Of a stretch of 64,000 nucleotides of DNA, positions 43,823 through 52,429 are shown one piece after another. Each line of letters opens with the position of its first letter. Position 1 is the stretch's first letter. A model generated the notes under the pieces. The model was not told where the DNA came from and did not search any database. It saw nothing but the letters and a program-made list of their open reading frames with translations. Made by a program: the position numbers and the translations under genes. Origin of the DNA: Rhabditoides inermis (taxonomy: Eukaryota > Nematoda > Chromadorea > Rhabditida > Rhabditidae); assembly GCA_963966185.1 (NCBI GenBank), contig CAWZYM010000483.1, positions 1-64,000 on the forward strand, given 5' to 3'.

Positions 43823-44386
43823 ATGAAAGACCTTATCGAGCTATTCAACAATCTTGGTACTGTTCTTCCCGCTGCAACGAATCTTGTATATGTATTCATT
43901 GGCCTTGCAGGGGTATTCTTCTTTATCATGACCATGTTTGATGGCTATCAACATGCTATGGGCGAACACTCGGCACGATTGGCGTCGAAAGCATCCATAC
44001 CTTTCCGGCTGATGCTATCAGGAGCTATGGTTGTAGCCCCTCTTTTGTTGTGGCGTGCTGCAAACACATTTGTGCTGGGCGGCAATAAAACCTACGACAT
44101 GTTCAGCTATAAGGCTGGAAATGAAAATACGCCTTACTGTGAGCTATTTCATCATAGTTTAGCATATTTTTTTATGTTCATGGGTTCCGTTGCAATCGCC
44201 TGCTCTGCCGTTATCGCTTATGGAATATCAAATGGGCGCAGCAACAGCGGTAGTTGGAAACCAGTCGTATTATTCATTGGGGGCGTGTGCTTGTTCTTTA
44301 TTGACGATGTGGGGCTTATCATCGGCAACTCACTTAAAATGGACATCACCCTGGACGCGATTTGCGCTAACTTAACAAAGTCATAG
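43823..44386 (+). CDS. Inner-membrane protein, TraQ/IcmC-like layout
   Basis: Four hydrophobic segments are visible, at about residues 22-42, 63-80, 110-130 and 147-165, in a 187-residue protein. Short multi-spanning proteins of this kind (TraQ in IncI, IcmC/DotE and IcmV in Legionella) belong to type IVB systems. Sequence identity is too low by eye to choose one. It has a GGGCAGGGA ribosome site. Its end overlaps the convergent zinc-ribbon gene by six bases. Confidence 0.6.
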   Translation: MKDLIELFNNLGTVLPAATNLVYVFIGLAGVFFFIMTMFDGYQHAMGEHSARLASKASIPFRLMLSGAMVVAPLLLWRAANTFVLGGNKTYDMFSYKAGNENTPYCELFHHSLAYFFMFMGSVAIACSAVIAYGISNGRSNSGSWKPVVLFIGGVCLFFIDDVGLIIGNSLKMDITLDAICANLTKS

Positions 44387-45025
44387 TGGTGTAATATCCG
44401 TCTTTTTCTCTTTGCCAAACAAACCGTCGTACTCGGATTTCAACCAATCCAGAACCGGCGGTCTTGCCTCATAGACGCGCATGTTCTCATATTGCCATTG
44501 GCGATATCTATATCCGGCGGCTTGAAGCCAGAGGATTAATGCGATCATGACCCCACCAATAATTGTGAGCGTGTTCCGGGTAACAAGAGCCCAGATGGAA
44601 GCGCCTATCGCAAAGCACATTCCGATGATCAGCATCTTATGTGCGGTGTTTGCAGCGGCTTCGGACTTCCGTAATGCTTCATCTGGTTCCATGCTCAGTT
44701 CATCATAGTGCCCGCACTCCTCATTGGGGCAAAGCAAGACGGATCTATTATCGTCTCGCTCCTGCGCGGGGACAAACTGCATTAAGCTGCCGCATAGAGG
44801 GCAGGGGTGCTTACTGGCCTCAATTCCTTCTTTGAGAGCGGCGAAGAAGCCCAGACTGGACCGAACATTCTTATACTGCTGTTTAAAGGGAGACAGCCGT
44901 AGGGGAACGAGCCTCGGCTTGATGTGCCGTAGATAGTGTGCGAGCGGGGGCTCAGTCGGGCCCGTCTGCTCTACCTCAACCTTCTTTGTGTTTTTCGGAC
45001 GATTTGTTTGTTTGCGTGGAGCCAT
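44381..45025 (-). CDS. Zinc-ribbon membrane protein (214 aa)
   Basis: A basic N-terminus precedes a probable zinc ribbon (CPLCG at 75-79 with C99 and C104 in CPNEECG). Two membrane segments follow (MLIIGMCFAIGASIWALV and TIIGGVMIALILWLQAAG). It is transcribed leftward with the 114-aa gene, against the surrounding transfer genes. No specific family is recognised; its role is unknown. Confidence 0.65.
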   Translation of the reverse strand: MAPRKQTNRPKNTKKVEVEQTGPTEPPLAHYLRHIKPRLVPLRLSPFKQQYKNVRSSLGFFAALKEGIEASKHPCPLCGSLMQFVPAQERDDNRSVLLCPNEECGHYDELSMEPDEALRKSEAAANTAHKMLIIGMCFAIGASIWALVTRNTLTIIGGVMIALILWLQAAGYRYRQWQYENMRVYEARPPVLDWLKSEYDGLFGKEKKTDITPL

Positions 45026-45027
45026 CT

Positions 45028-45372
45028 TTAATCAACAATCAGTTCGTTAAAGGAGGTGAGGGACTGTAGTAAATCTGGTTGAGCGTCAGAGTAAGCCAAC
45101 TCAAAAGCTATTCGATCGCGCCCGTCAGAGGCTGACCATTTTGTATAAGCAATCCGATCTGTGAAAATATAGATGGTGCTTTTCGTTTCGGGTTCTTCAG
45201 ACCAGTGAACAGAAACCTCATCGTCGTCAATAACATAATCCTGGTCTTCATACGAAACGGTTATCGGAAGATCCGAATAATCCTTGTTCGATAAGATTAA
45301 TGCTTGTTTCAAGCGGGGATCAATTGCCAAATCAACGATCATTTCCGGGCTGTATAAATTCTGTACAATCAT
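45028..45372 (-). CDS. Hypothetical protein (114 aa)
   Basis: A small acidic protein with alternating strands (PITVSYEDQDYVIDDDEVSVHW) and no signal peptide. It is two bases upstream of the zinc-ribbon gene and surely co-transcribed with it. No family recognised. Confidence 0.6.
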   Translation of the reverse strand: MIVQNLYSPEMIVDLAIDPRLKQALILSNKDYSDLPITVSYEDQDYVIDDDEVSVHWSEEPETKSTIYIFTDRIAYTKWSASDGRDRIAFELAYSDAQPDLLQSLTSFNELIVD

Positions 45373-45511
45373 GATCTACCCCTTATTTTCCCCTCAATGG
45401 TTATCACTATCGTTAAAAATTTTCCACGACTTAATTGCAAGCTATGATAATAATGTTGTACCATGAAATTACATTATTTAACGATGATAGACGATGTGGA
45501 ATGTGTAGACA

Positions 45512-47500
45512 ATGAAGGTCATGATTGTAGAATCCCCGAACAAGGTGAAATCCATAGAGTCTTACTTAGGGGCTGGTTGGAAGGTTACAGCAAGTTTCGG
45601 GCATATACGAGATCTTCCATCCAATCAAATAGCTGTCTCTCCTCCCGATTATAAACCTTTGTACGAACTGACGGAAAGAGGCGTAAAACTTATATCGCAG
45701 TTGCGAAAGTTGGTTGAGACGGCAAACGAAGTATATCTGGCTACTGACCCGGATCGAGAAGGCGAAGCTATATCCTGGCATTTAAAACAAGCCCTCAAGC
45801 TTGAAAATCCAAAAAGAGTAACATTTTCAAGTCTTACTAAGGACGTGATCCTTCAATCGGTAGCGGCTCCGAGAGCAATAGATACCAATCTGGTAAAAGC
45901 ACAGGAAACGCGAAGAATTCTCGATCGCCTGGTGGGTTATCAAGTCTCACCGGTGTTGATGGCTAAGCTTAAGCAGAATGCTAGTGCTGGTCGTGTCCAA
46001 AGTCCGGCTGTTCGTCTGGTCGTTGATCGTGAACGGCAGATCAAGAATTTCAGGGAAACAGAACATTTTGGAGCGTCCCTTATATTTGACCAAGGGGCGT
46101 GGAAAGCGGATTGGATAACCAAGCCATTTATTGCCGAGGGTGAGGAATATTTATTGGATAGAGCGATGGCCAAGAAGGCGTCTGAAGTCGCCCAGGTCAA
46201 AGTTGTTCTGTCTGAACATAAGGATCAAGGCAAGTCTCCCCCACCAGCGTTTAGCACGTCCAGCTTACTGCAAGCGGCAAGTGCCTCACTGCGTTTCAAG
46301 CCTGATCAAACATCGAAAGTCTCTCAAAGCCTTTTTGAGAAAGGTTTAATCACTTACCATCGGACTGACAGCGTTAATTTGAGCGCTAGTTCGGTGGCGG
46401 AAATCCGTGAATACGCCGAGGGAGAGGGATTGCCTCTGCCGCCGTCTCCTCGATCCTGGTCAAATAAAGACGGAGCACAGGAGGGACATGAGGCTATAAG
46501 GCCAACGAATTTGCGGTTACAGCAAGCCGGGGATAGCGAAGACGAGCGCCGTCTTTATGACCTTATCTATAAGCGGTCCTTAGCGTGCCAGCTTGCGGAT
46601 GCCATTTACAGCGTCACAAAACTGGGCCTTGAAAGCATCGGCAGCTCATCGAAATTTTCGTACGTTGCTCGTGGAAGCGTCCTGAAAAAGCAGGGCTGGA
46701 AATCCGTAATGGAAAAGGACGCTACGGATGAAGACGAAATTGGAGATGAGGCAGGGAATATACCGCTACTAGAGACGGGAACAGTCCTTCAGGTGGAGAA
46801 AGGCGAAGTCCTTACTAAGCTCACCGCTCCCCCTAAGCGTTACACACAAGCTGGGTTAATCAAGAAGTTGGAGGCGCTGGGTATAGGTAGGCCTTCTACA
46901 TTCGCATCAACAATTAAAGGTATAATGGACAGAGGGTATGTGGAAGATAAGAAAAATCAATTGCATCCGACAGAAAAAGCCTTTCAGGTCATTGATACCC
47001 TTGTCGGAAATTTCGAATTTGTAGAGTATGAATACACTCGTTTATTAGAAGAAAAATTCGACAAAATTGCCTTGGGGCAGGCGGGGTATCTTCGGACGGT
47101 TGCCGAACTTGATGCACAGCTTCAGAGAGAGCTTGGCAGTACCGGGATAGATATCTCTACACTAGGGCAGCCATCCGAAAATCAAATCAAGCTTGCGCAA
47201 CAAATAGCAGCGCAAATGGAAGAATCCCTTCCCTCGGAAGTGTTGTCTGATCGAGGTGCGTTGAGCAAATGGATTGATGTCCAAAGGAAAAAGCAAGAAA
47301 AGGTCCGGACCGATCGGATGTCTCATGAACCGGCCAGCGAGGCTCAAATAGGCGTTATCCAGCGCGCAATTGATGCTCAAACATTAAAAGTGCCTGATGC
47401 GTGGCCCAACATTGATAAATTAACGGCCAGCAAGCTGATTAACGAAGTTATGAAATCACAAAAAAAGACGCGAACTGCCACGAAAAAAAGTAAGAGATAA
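45512..47500 (+). CDS. topA: Type IA DNA topoisomerase
   Basis: A Toprim domain opens the protein (VMIVESPNKVKSIESYLG, with DPDREGEA at 79-86). The active-site tyrosine is Tyr282 in ITYHRTDS. The GRVQSPAVRLV and GRPSTFA motifs are also present. The 662-residue length lacks the C-terminal zinc-finger repeats of chromosomal TopA; instead there is a Lys-rich tail (KKTRTATKKSKR). Plasmid topoisomerases of this kind (for example TraE of RP4) relax or decatenate plasmid DNA during transfer or replication. The gene stands between two leftward units. Confidence 0.93.
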   Translation: MKVMIVESPNKVKSIESYLGAGWKVTASFGHIRDLPSNQIAVSPPDYKPLYELTERGVKLISQLRKLVETANEVYLATDPDREGEAISWHLKQALKLENPKRVTFSSLTKDVILQSVAAPRAIDTNLVKAQETRRILDRLVGYQVSPVLMAKLKQNASAGRVQSPAVRLVVDRERQIKNFRETEHFGASLIFDQGAWKADWITKPFIAEGEEYLLDRAMAKKASEVAQVKVVLSEHKDQGKSPPPAFSTSSLLQAASASLRFKPDQTSKVSQSLFEKGLITYHRTDSVNLSASSVAEIREYAEGEGLPLPPSPRSWSNKDGAQEGHEAIRPTNLRLQQAGDSEDERRLYDLIYKRSLACQLADAIYSVTKLGLESIGSSSKFSYVARGSVLKKQGWKSVMEKDATDEDEIGDEAGNIPLLETGTVLQVEKGEVLTKLTAPPKRYTQAGLIKKLEALGIGRPSTFASTIKGIMDRGYVEDKKNQLHPTEKAFQVIDTLVGNFEFVEYEYTRLLEEKFDKIALGQAGYLRTVAELDAQLQRELGSTGIDISTLGQPSENQIKLAQQIAAQMEESLPSEVLSDRGALSKWIDVQRKKQEKVRTDRMSHEPASEAQIGVIQRAIDAQTLKVPDAWPNIDKLTASKLINEVMKSQKKTRTATKKSKR

Positions 47501-47503
47501 AAA

Positions 47504-47524
47504 AATGGCAGCTTTGCTGCCATT
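47504..47524 (-). terminator. Terminator of mucR
   Basis: AATGGCAGC and GCTGCCATT form a perfect 9-bp stem with a 3-base loop. On the minus strand it is followed by a run of T, so it should end transcription of the mucR-like gene. It also lies just after the topA stop and may help to separate the two convergent units. Confidence 0.8.
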
Positions 47525-47532
47525 CTTGAAGC

Positions 47533-47982
47533 TTACTTATCTTTTTTATCTTTCCGTCGAAGGTCGCCAAGCCCATTTCTAACGGCTAAATCCGAGCGCG
47601 TTTTGCTGTAATCTTCGCAAACCATTGGATAATCGGTTGGAAGATTCCACTTCTCCCTATACTGTTCAGGAGAAAGATTGTGATGCTTTTCAAGATGTCT
47701 TTTCAATGTCTTGAAATGACCACCACATTCCAAGCAAACCAGATGATCAGCAAAAATTGATTTATCAGGATCAACGGCGGGCCGCTGATTTATTGCTGAG
47801 TTTTGACCAGGCGTTGTTGAGGGAGCCATATCCTCTTTAAGGACATCACGTATCCTACGATACGCATCAGGGATGTCATCGGGTTTAATGTGGGTTGTTG
47901 GATTTGAAAGATATGCAGTCAGCAATTCTACTGCTCGATCCATAATATCACTGCTGCTGATCTCGTTTGGCGGCGTGGTCAT
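47533..47982 (-). CDS. mucR: MucR/Ros-family zinc-finger regulator
   Basis: The C-terminal half carries the MucR/Ros zinc finger: CLECGGHFKTLKRHLEKHH, followed by LSPEQYREKWNLP and a basic end. The N-terminal half (MDRAVELLTAYLSNP) is the oligomerisation part typical of MucR. The ATG at 47982 gives the typical N-terminus; a GTG/ATG at 48012 adds ten residues. MucR proteins bind AT-rich DNA and act as H-NS-like silencers. An element-borne copy may silence transfer genes. Confidence 0.9.
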   Translation of the reverse strand: MTTPPNEISSSDIMDRAVELLTAYLSNPTTHIKPDDIPDAYRRIRDVLKEDMAPSTTPGQNSAINQRPAVDPDKSIFADHLVCLECGGHFKTLKRHLEKHHNLSPEQYREKWNLPTDYPMVCEDYSKTRSDLAVRNGLGDLRRKDKKDK

Positions 47983-48247
47983 TGGTTTCCTTGTAAGTGT
48001 GGGAACCGGCAACTAACACATGATGACATGGGCCAGGCCGAAGCATCAATTGTTCTGTTTGATCCCTCATCGTTCGACGATAGCGCATTATGGTTGAAAA
48101 AATACAAAACGCAATAATGATGAGGCGTAAACCATAAAAAATAGAAAATACGACCGTAATGTGGCTGGCGCATCTATTTACTCAAATATGAATATTCATT
48201 GTTTATCGTTATAACAGAAGAATTCAACCATCCGCATCGGGAGAAGT

Positions 48248-48427
48248 GTGAAATTTAAATGCAAAAATGTCAAAATTATTGACGACTACATAGAAATGAT
48301 TACCATGCCATCCGAAACAGTAACTCAGCGTGAGATTCAATCGTGCAAAAAATGGCATCAGAAACTGCATCCAACAGCGAACAAGTTTCGCCAGATGGGG
48401 AGGCCCGTCTGGGTTTTTGGGATGTGA
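48248..48427 (+). CDS. Possible small ORF with strong ribosome site (59 aa)
   Basis: A GTG at 48248 directly follows GGGAGAAG. The frame runs 59 codons and overlaps the start of the 103-aa gene in another frame. The first half reads like protein (VKIIDDYIEMITMP); the second half is rich in Lys, Trp and His and may be a shadow of the overlapping gene. It could be a leader peptide that couples translation. Confidence 0.3.
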   Translation: MKFKCKNVKIIDDYIEMITMPSETVTQREIQSCKKWHQKLHPTANKFRQMGRPVWVFGM

Positions 48428-48654
48428 GGAAAATGTTGCTGCAAGCAGTCGGCGGCTACACCAATCTTAGAATTCTGTATTCATCTTCTCGATATGTGCG
48501 GCTATTACGGAAAGCTCGTAGGGAAGGGGTGTCGGTTTCCGAGGTGGATGGCTGTATTTCTAGCATATTATCCCGACCGGAGATTGGGCGCTCGGTTGCT
48601 TTTCCGTCAGCAGAAGTAGCTCGCTTCATCGAAGCGGCTGAAGGAGATATTTAA
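48352..48654 (+). CDS. Hypothetical protein (about 100 aa)
   Basis: This frame (ATG 48352, or GTG 48343) encodes a basic helical protein with the core DVRKMLLQAVGGYTNLRILY. No ribosome site precedes either start; translation may depend on the upstream overlapping 59-codon frame. The stop abuts the next gene. No family recognised. Confidence 0.55.
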   Translation: MASETASNSEQVSPDGEARLGFWDVRKMLLQAVGGYTNLRILYSSSRYVRLLRKARREGVSVSEVDGCISSILSRPEIGRSVAFPSAEVARFIEAAEGDI

Positions 48655-49554
48655 ATGGCTCGGATAGTGCGCAGTTTGAGTGAGCAAGACGTTACACTGC
48701 TCAGAATTAACCGAGATAGAGCAGCGCGAATATTTCTGGATGAAAATCCCGGCATCAAAATGGAATTTCGAGATCCTTTGGACGATTTGTATACGGCTGT
48801 AGCTACGCACTTAAGTTTGTACGGCGAAATAGAAGAACGCGAAAAGTTGGCCAGGGGTCTACGAGAGACATATGAAAATATTCTTGCAAATCCATCTGAA
48901 CAGGCATCTAGCAGGCCTGTGTTAGGTGAGCCCGACAACCCTATTCCTATGGGGCATAGCATTGAGCAGCAATTGAAATATGCTTCAAATCAGCTGGGCG
49001 ATGAAACGCACGGTTTAAAGGATGGCGCCACTGCAAAGGTCACAGAAGAGCCCGAAGATAACTCGCCGGGAATTTTTAGGGAGCCGTTTTACGCTCATCG
49101 AGGGGAGCAGGTTCTTGCTCAATTGTTAGACCCAATTATTGAGCTTGCCAAAGAAGCGGAAAAGGCTGTTGCAAAGGCTGAAATGCTTGCCGCCGATCCT
49201 GATGCTAAGCCCTCTTCAGTAGAGGCAGCATTTGCAGCAGTCGGCGGGTATGAAGCTGCAATTGGCAGATCGCTGGATAGTCTGGAAGGCAAGCTTGTTA
49301 ATCGACTGAATCACCAGTTTAAAAGCGATAACATCAATGTACCTGATCATACTATAGTACAATATGCCGAGCGAGCTTTGAATAATTTAAAGACGCCGAA
49401 GCAGATCGATGGCTTCAACCATTCTGTGAATAATATGAAGTTGGTCGAATTGCGTTATATGAATGATTTGCGTCATAATGGATACAGTTCGCAACGATAC
49501 AACAACGATATTGTTGAGGATGATGTAAATTACGACATAAGCCCTCGACCATAA
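48655..49554 (+). CDS. Hypothetical protein with coiled-coil section (299 aa)
   Basis: A soluble acidic protein with a helical N-terminal third (REKLARGLRETYENIL), a variable centre and a long helical region (ELAKEAEKAVAKAEMLAADP). It lies between the 103-aa gene and the TrbB-like gene in the transfer block. The end is polar (YNNDIVEDDVNYD). No family recognised; position suggests a transfer accessory. Confidence 0.6.
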   Translation: MARIVRSLSEQDVTLLRINRDRAARIFLDENPGIKMEFRDPLDDLYTAVATHLSLYGEIEEREKLARGLRETYENILANPSEQASSRPVLGEPDNPIPMGHSIEQQLKYASNQLGDETHGLKDGATAKVTEEPEDNSPGIFREPFYAHRGEQVLAQLLDPIIELAKEAEKAVAKAEMLAADPDAKPSSVEAAFAAVGGYEAAIGRSLDSLEGKLVNRLNHQFKSDNINVPDHTIVQYAERALNNLKTPKQIDGFNHSVNNMKLVELRYMNDLRHNGYSSQRYNNDIVEDDVNYDISPRP

Positions 49555-49615
49555 AGATGAAATAAAGTAGACAAAAAGCACGGAATATCGATGCGATTAA
49601 CGAATGGAGTTATGC

Positions 49616-50422
49616 ATGAGTAAGGGTGTGACAATCGCGCTTTGCGCCACCACGGCTGTGTGTCTGGTGGGTATGACTGCGTTAGGTACATATGTGCTCA
49701 CGCGCCCTGCGGCACCGGGAGTCGCGACTGCACCGGTTCCCGCTGTACAGGCTGCACCTGTCGTCCAAGCTCAGCCAATGTATACCCAAGCCGATGTTGA
49801 AAATATCGTTCGCAATGTTATGCAAGTGCAAGGGCAGCAAGCGCAGCCGAATATTCAGCAGGCTCCAACTGCGCCGGTTACACCGCCCCGGACTGTCAAT
49901 GTTGAAGCATTAAGGCAGAACGGAGCCAAGATTATACAGACGCTGAACACAACGCTTGCTGGTGTTCGGGATGAAGCTGGGCGTTCAGAAGCGAACAAGA
50001 ATCTGCCGCCGATACAAATATTCTTCGATCCACGATGCCCATATTGCCATTCCTTATTTGAAAAAATTTCGGGAAAAGCACCAATCAACTGGATACCAGT
50101 TTCGGCATTGTCTCCGGTAGAGGGGGGGATTGCTGCGGGTGCAACAATTTTAGAGGAAGAAAAAAAGGGCGCGGGAGCTGGCGTTTCTGCTATCGGAAAG
50201 GCGTTTAGCCACCAATTGGCAAATATTCAGCCTACAAACGAGCAGAACGAACTGCTTCAAAAGAATTTTGCGGCTCTCTCCATGATGGCTCAAACATTGC
50301 CAGCCGGAATTGACCCTGGTGTGCCTTTCGCGGTTATACCAAAGGCTGATGGCACCTTTGAAACGCATGTCGGCTACAATCAAGGGGATGAGAACAAGAT
50401 CCTTGAGGCTTACGGGAAATAA
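49616..50422 (+). CDS. TrbB/DsbC-like thiol:disulfide protein
   Basis: An N-terminal signal anchor (ALCATTAVCLVGMTALGTYVL) is followed by a long Ala/Pro/Gln-rich linker and a thioredoxin-like domain with the active site FFDPRCPYCHSLF (CPYC). This resembles TrbB of IncI plasmids and other transfer-linked disulfide isomerases. It would correct disulfides in the Cys-containing periplasmic proteins encoded on this element. The ATG at 49616 is preferred (GGAG upstream) to 49604. It is coupled by overlap to the next gene. Confidence 0.8.
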   Translation: MSKGVTIALCATTAVCLVGMTALGTYVLTRPAAPGVATAPVPAVQAAPVVQAQPMYTQADVENIVRNVMQVQGQQAQPNIQQAPTAPVTPPRTVNVEALRQNGAKIIQTLNTTLAGVRDEAGRSEANKNLPPIQIFFDPRCPYCHSLFEKISGKAPINWIPVSALSPVEGGIAAGATILEEEKKGAGAGVSAIGKAFSHQLANIQPTNEQNELLQKNFAALSMMAQTLPAGIDPGVPFAVIPKADGTFETHVGYNQGDENKILEAYGK

Positions 50423-50673
50423 TGGCATCGAAAATAGTTCCTTTCGGATTCCCCGATACAGATGATTTTGTCGCACCAAGTGTGATGAACAGTCGAATAG
50501 GGCAAAGGCAAAAAATTATTGCCGTGCTTCTGGCGGGACTATTCACGTCCATGGTGCTGCACTTGGTGACGCTGCCAATGGTTTTTTCAACCGCTGATGC
50601 CGAGGCTTATGTCGCTGATGGTGGGGTGTTCGGCTGTCGTGTGACGGTTCTTCCGTCTGCATCTGTACGGTGA
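50422..50673 (+). CDS. Small single-span membrane protein upstream of dotI (83 aa)
   Basis: One hydrophobic segment (IIAVLLAGLFTSMVLHLVTL) lies at about residues 32-56, with short polar ends. It overlaps the TrbB-like stop and the dotI start region, so it belongs to the transfer operon. A traL-like position is noted, but no homology is visible. Confidence 0.65.
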   Translation: MASKIVPFGFPDTDDFVAPSVMNSRIGQRQKIIAVLLAGLFTSMVLHLVTLPMVFSTADAEAYVADGGVFGCRVTVLPSASVR

Positions 50674-50678
50674 GCGTA

Positions 50679-51335
50679 ATGAAATCTCAGGAACAAATTA
50701 TCTTCGAACAGAGCGCGGCCCGTGCAATTTCAAAGAACCTAATGATTTGGGTTTATGTGCTTGGGGCTCTTTTGCTTGTCTCGCTTATGCTGAATGTATT
50801 TTCAGTTTATGCCTTGCGGAGTTGGTTTCCAATCAAGCAGTTTGTCTGGACGCAAGATGCGAGAGCTGTCTGTGAAGCGATACCGTTGACGGAACCCAAT
50901 ATTTCCGATGCAAAGGTGCGCAATATGGCTGTCGATGCAGCCATTGAACTCAATTCCTATGATTATTTGAACTGGCATCGGCAAATCCAGAATGCCATGA
51001 ACTCTTATTTGACGGCCAATGCTCAGCAAAACTACTCAAGAGCTTTGACAGCTTCCGGAACAATAAAGCGCGTTGAAGATGGCTATTATACGGTTACGGC
51101 CCTCTTGGGCAATAATCCTCCGCGTATCGAAGAGCGTGGGCTTAAAGATGGCCGGTTTTATTGGAAAGTGTACGTTCCACTTGTGATTTATTATCGTACA
51201 AAAGAAACGTCTAAACCCGAAAATCGCACGTTAGAAATCACGATTGTTCGTGTTGATCCATCCGTGATTAACCCCAACGGAATTGCTATTGACGGCATAA
51301 CGTCAAGGCAGGCTGTTTACTACTTGAAGCAATGA
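50679..51335 (+). CDS. dotI: DotI/IcmL/TraM-like inner-membrane protein
   Basis: A cytoplasmic start is followed by one membrane segment (WVYVLGALLLVSLMLNVFSVYAL) and a periplasmic domain. The pattern WHRQIQNAMNSYLTANAQQNY and the VDPSVINPNGIAIDGI end are typical of DotI/IcmL and TraM. DotI forms part of the inner-membrane complex of type IVB systems. The ATG at 50679 follows GGTGAG; a GTG at 50670 is possible. It directly precedes dotH, as in IncI and Legionella. Confidence 0.9.
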   Translation: MKSQEQIIFEQSAARAISKNLMIWVYVLGALLLVSLMLNVFSVYALRSWFPIKQFVWTQDARAVCEAIPLTEPNISDAKVRNMAVDAAIELNSYDYLNWHRQIQNAMNSYLTANAQQNYSRALTASGTIKRVEDGYYTVTALLGNNPPRIEERGLKDGRFYWKVYVPLVIYYRTKETSKPENRTLEITIVRVDPSVINPNGIAIDGITSRQAVYYLKQ

Positions 51336-51349
51336 ATTGGAGCTTTAGA

Positions 51350-52420
51350 ATGGAGATCAAAACTGGATTGCTCGCCGGTTCGGCATTGCTTCTCATAACT
51401 GCTGGAAGCGCTTTTGCCGATGGAGCGCTACCGAACAGTAAAGAGCGATGCGTAGAGGGAAAGACGTGTTCTGCATCGCCTGGTCCGACTGTTGTAGAGC
51501 AGCCCGCTTATCCTTTTCCAGCTCCCAAAACCGCTCCTACGGATCCTGAATTAGACAAAAGCAGAGAAGGCATAGTTAAGGACAATCTGTCCGGTATGCT
51601 TGGACCTGCGGATATTGGAGCGGTGAATAACCGTAAATTAGATGCGCTGGGCGCTAGTGTGTACCCAGGATATGCCGGAGCCCCGCTTCCAGCGGCGCGT
51701 CGTTTAGACATTGATTACAAACTGGGAAAGGATCAGGGACCACAAGAGTTATGGCTTGCTCAAAATGTCCCTTCGCCTATCGTCTTTCAGGACAAATATG
51801 GGAATCCCTGGCCTATCGCTTCCATCACTTACAATCCCAAAGTGTATTCAATTAATGGACAAGGCTGCGATCAGAATACAAACCCGAAGACCGAGCCGGA
51901 TACCCGCCCGAGCACAATAACCGTAAACGTTTGTAAATTCTGGACGTGGGGAACGTTTACCGTGCAATTGCAGGGAGTTAATATCCCTGTCGTTTTTGTC
52001 GCCGGATCGGGAAAGGACGATCGGAAGCCTTCAATTGATGTTCCGATCGTCGTGAACATCGATGGGAAGTCTCCAACTGGAAAGGTCGGGCCAACAGCAA
52101 GGAAGCGCACCGGTGCTCCAAAACGTAAAATTCAGAAAGTCAGGGACAGTGCACCGACTTCGGAGAAGCAGGCTTTCTTGAACTTAATGCCACCATCTGG
52201 TGCGGCTCCGATTAGAACCTCGGATGGGCAGGCAAGAGCATGGTTTTATGGTGGCAGTGTTTACTTTGTAGCTCCCTATACCGTGGTGACACCGGCATAT
52301 GAGGATCGGGGCAGTAATCCCGACAACGGCTTGCATTTGTACAGGTTCGCTAGAACCATTTCTCGCGTTTATGTGCGGGATAACAATGGCCACGAACGGC
52401 CAATCTTTGTTGGCAATTGA
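51350..52420 (+). CDS. dotH: DotH/IcmK/TraN-like outer-membrane core protein
   Basis: A signal peptide (LLAGSALLLITAGSAFA) precedes the DotH core: LWLAQNVPSPIVFQDKYGNP, WPIASITYNPKVYS, a strand-rich domain, and C-terminal FYGGSVYFVAPYTVVTPAYE. DotH forms the outer-membrane ring with DotC and DotD. The ATG at 51350 (GGAG upstream) gives the best signal peptide; ATG 51332 overlaps the dotI stop. It is followed nine bases later by dotG. Confidence 0.9.
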   Translation: MEIKTGLLAGSALLLITAGSAFADGALPNSKERCVEGKTCSASPGPTVVEQPAYPFPAPKTAPTDPELDKSREGIVKDNLSGMLGPADIGAVNNRKLDALGASVYPGYAGAPLPAARRLDIDYKLGKDQGPQELWLAQNVPSPIVFQDKYGNPWPIASITYNPKVYSINGQGCDQNTNPKTEPDTRPSTITVNVCKFWTWGTFTVQLQGVNIPVVFVAGSGKDDRKPSIDVPIVVNIDGKSPTGKVGPTARKRTGAPKRKIQKVRDSAPTSEKQAFLNLMPPSGAAPIRTSDGQARAWFYGGSVYFVAPYTVVTPAYEDRGSNPDNGLHLYRFARTISRVYVRDNNGHERPIFVGN

Positions 52421-52429
52421 GGAACTGAC

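Noticed and set aside
45463..45654. 63-codon frame overlapping the topA start
   Set aside because: It lies in another frame over the conserved Toprim N-terminus of topA.
47979..48173. 64-codon minus-strand frame upstream of mucR
   Set aside because: It would cover the mucR promoter region, with composition rich in Tyr, His and Ser and no ribosome site.
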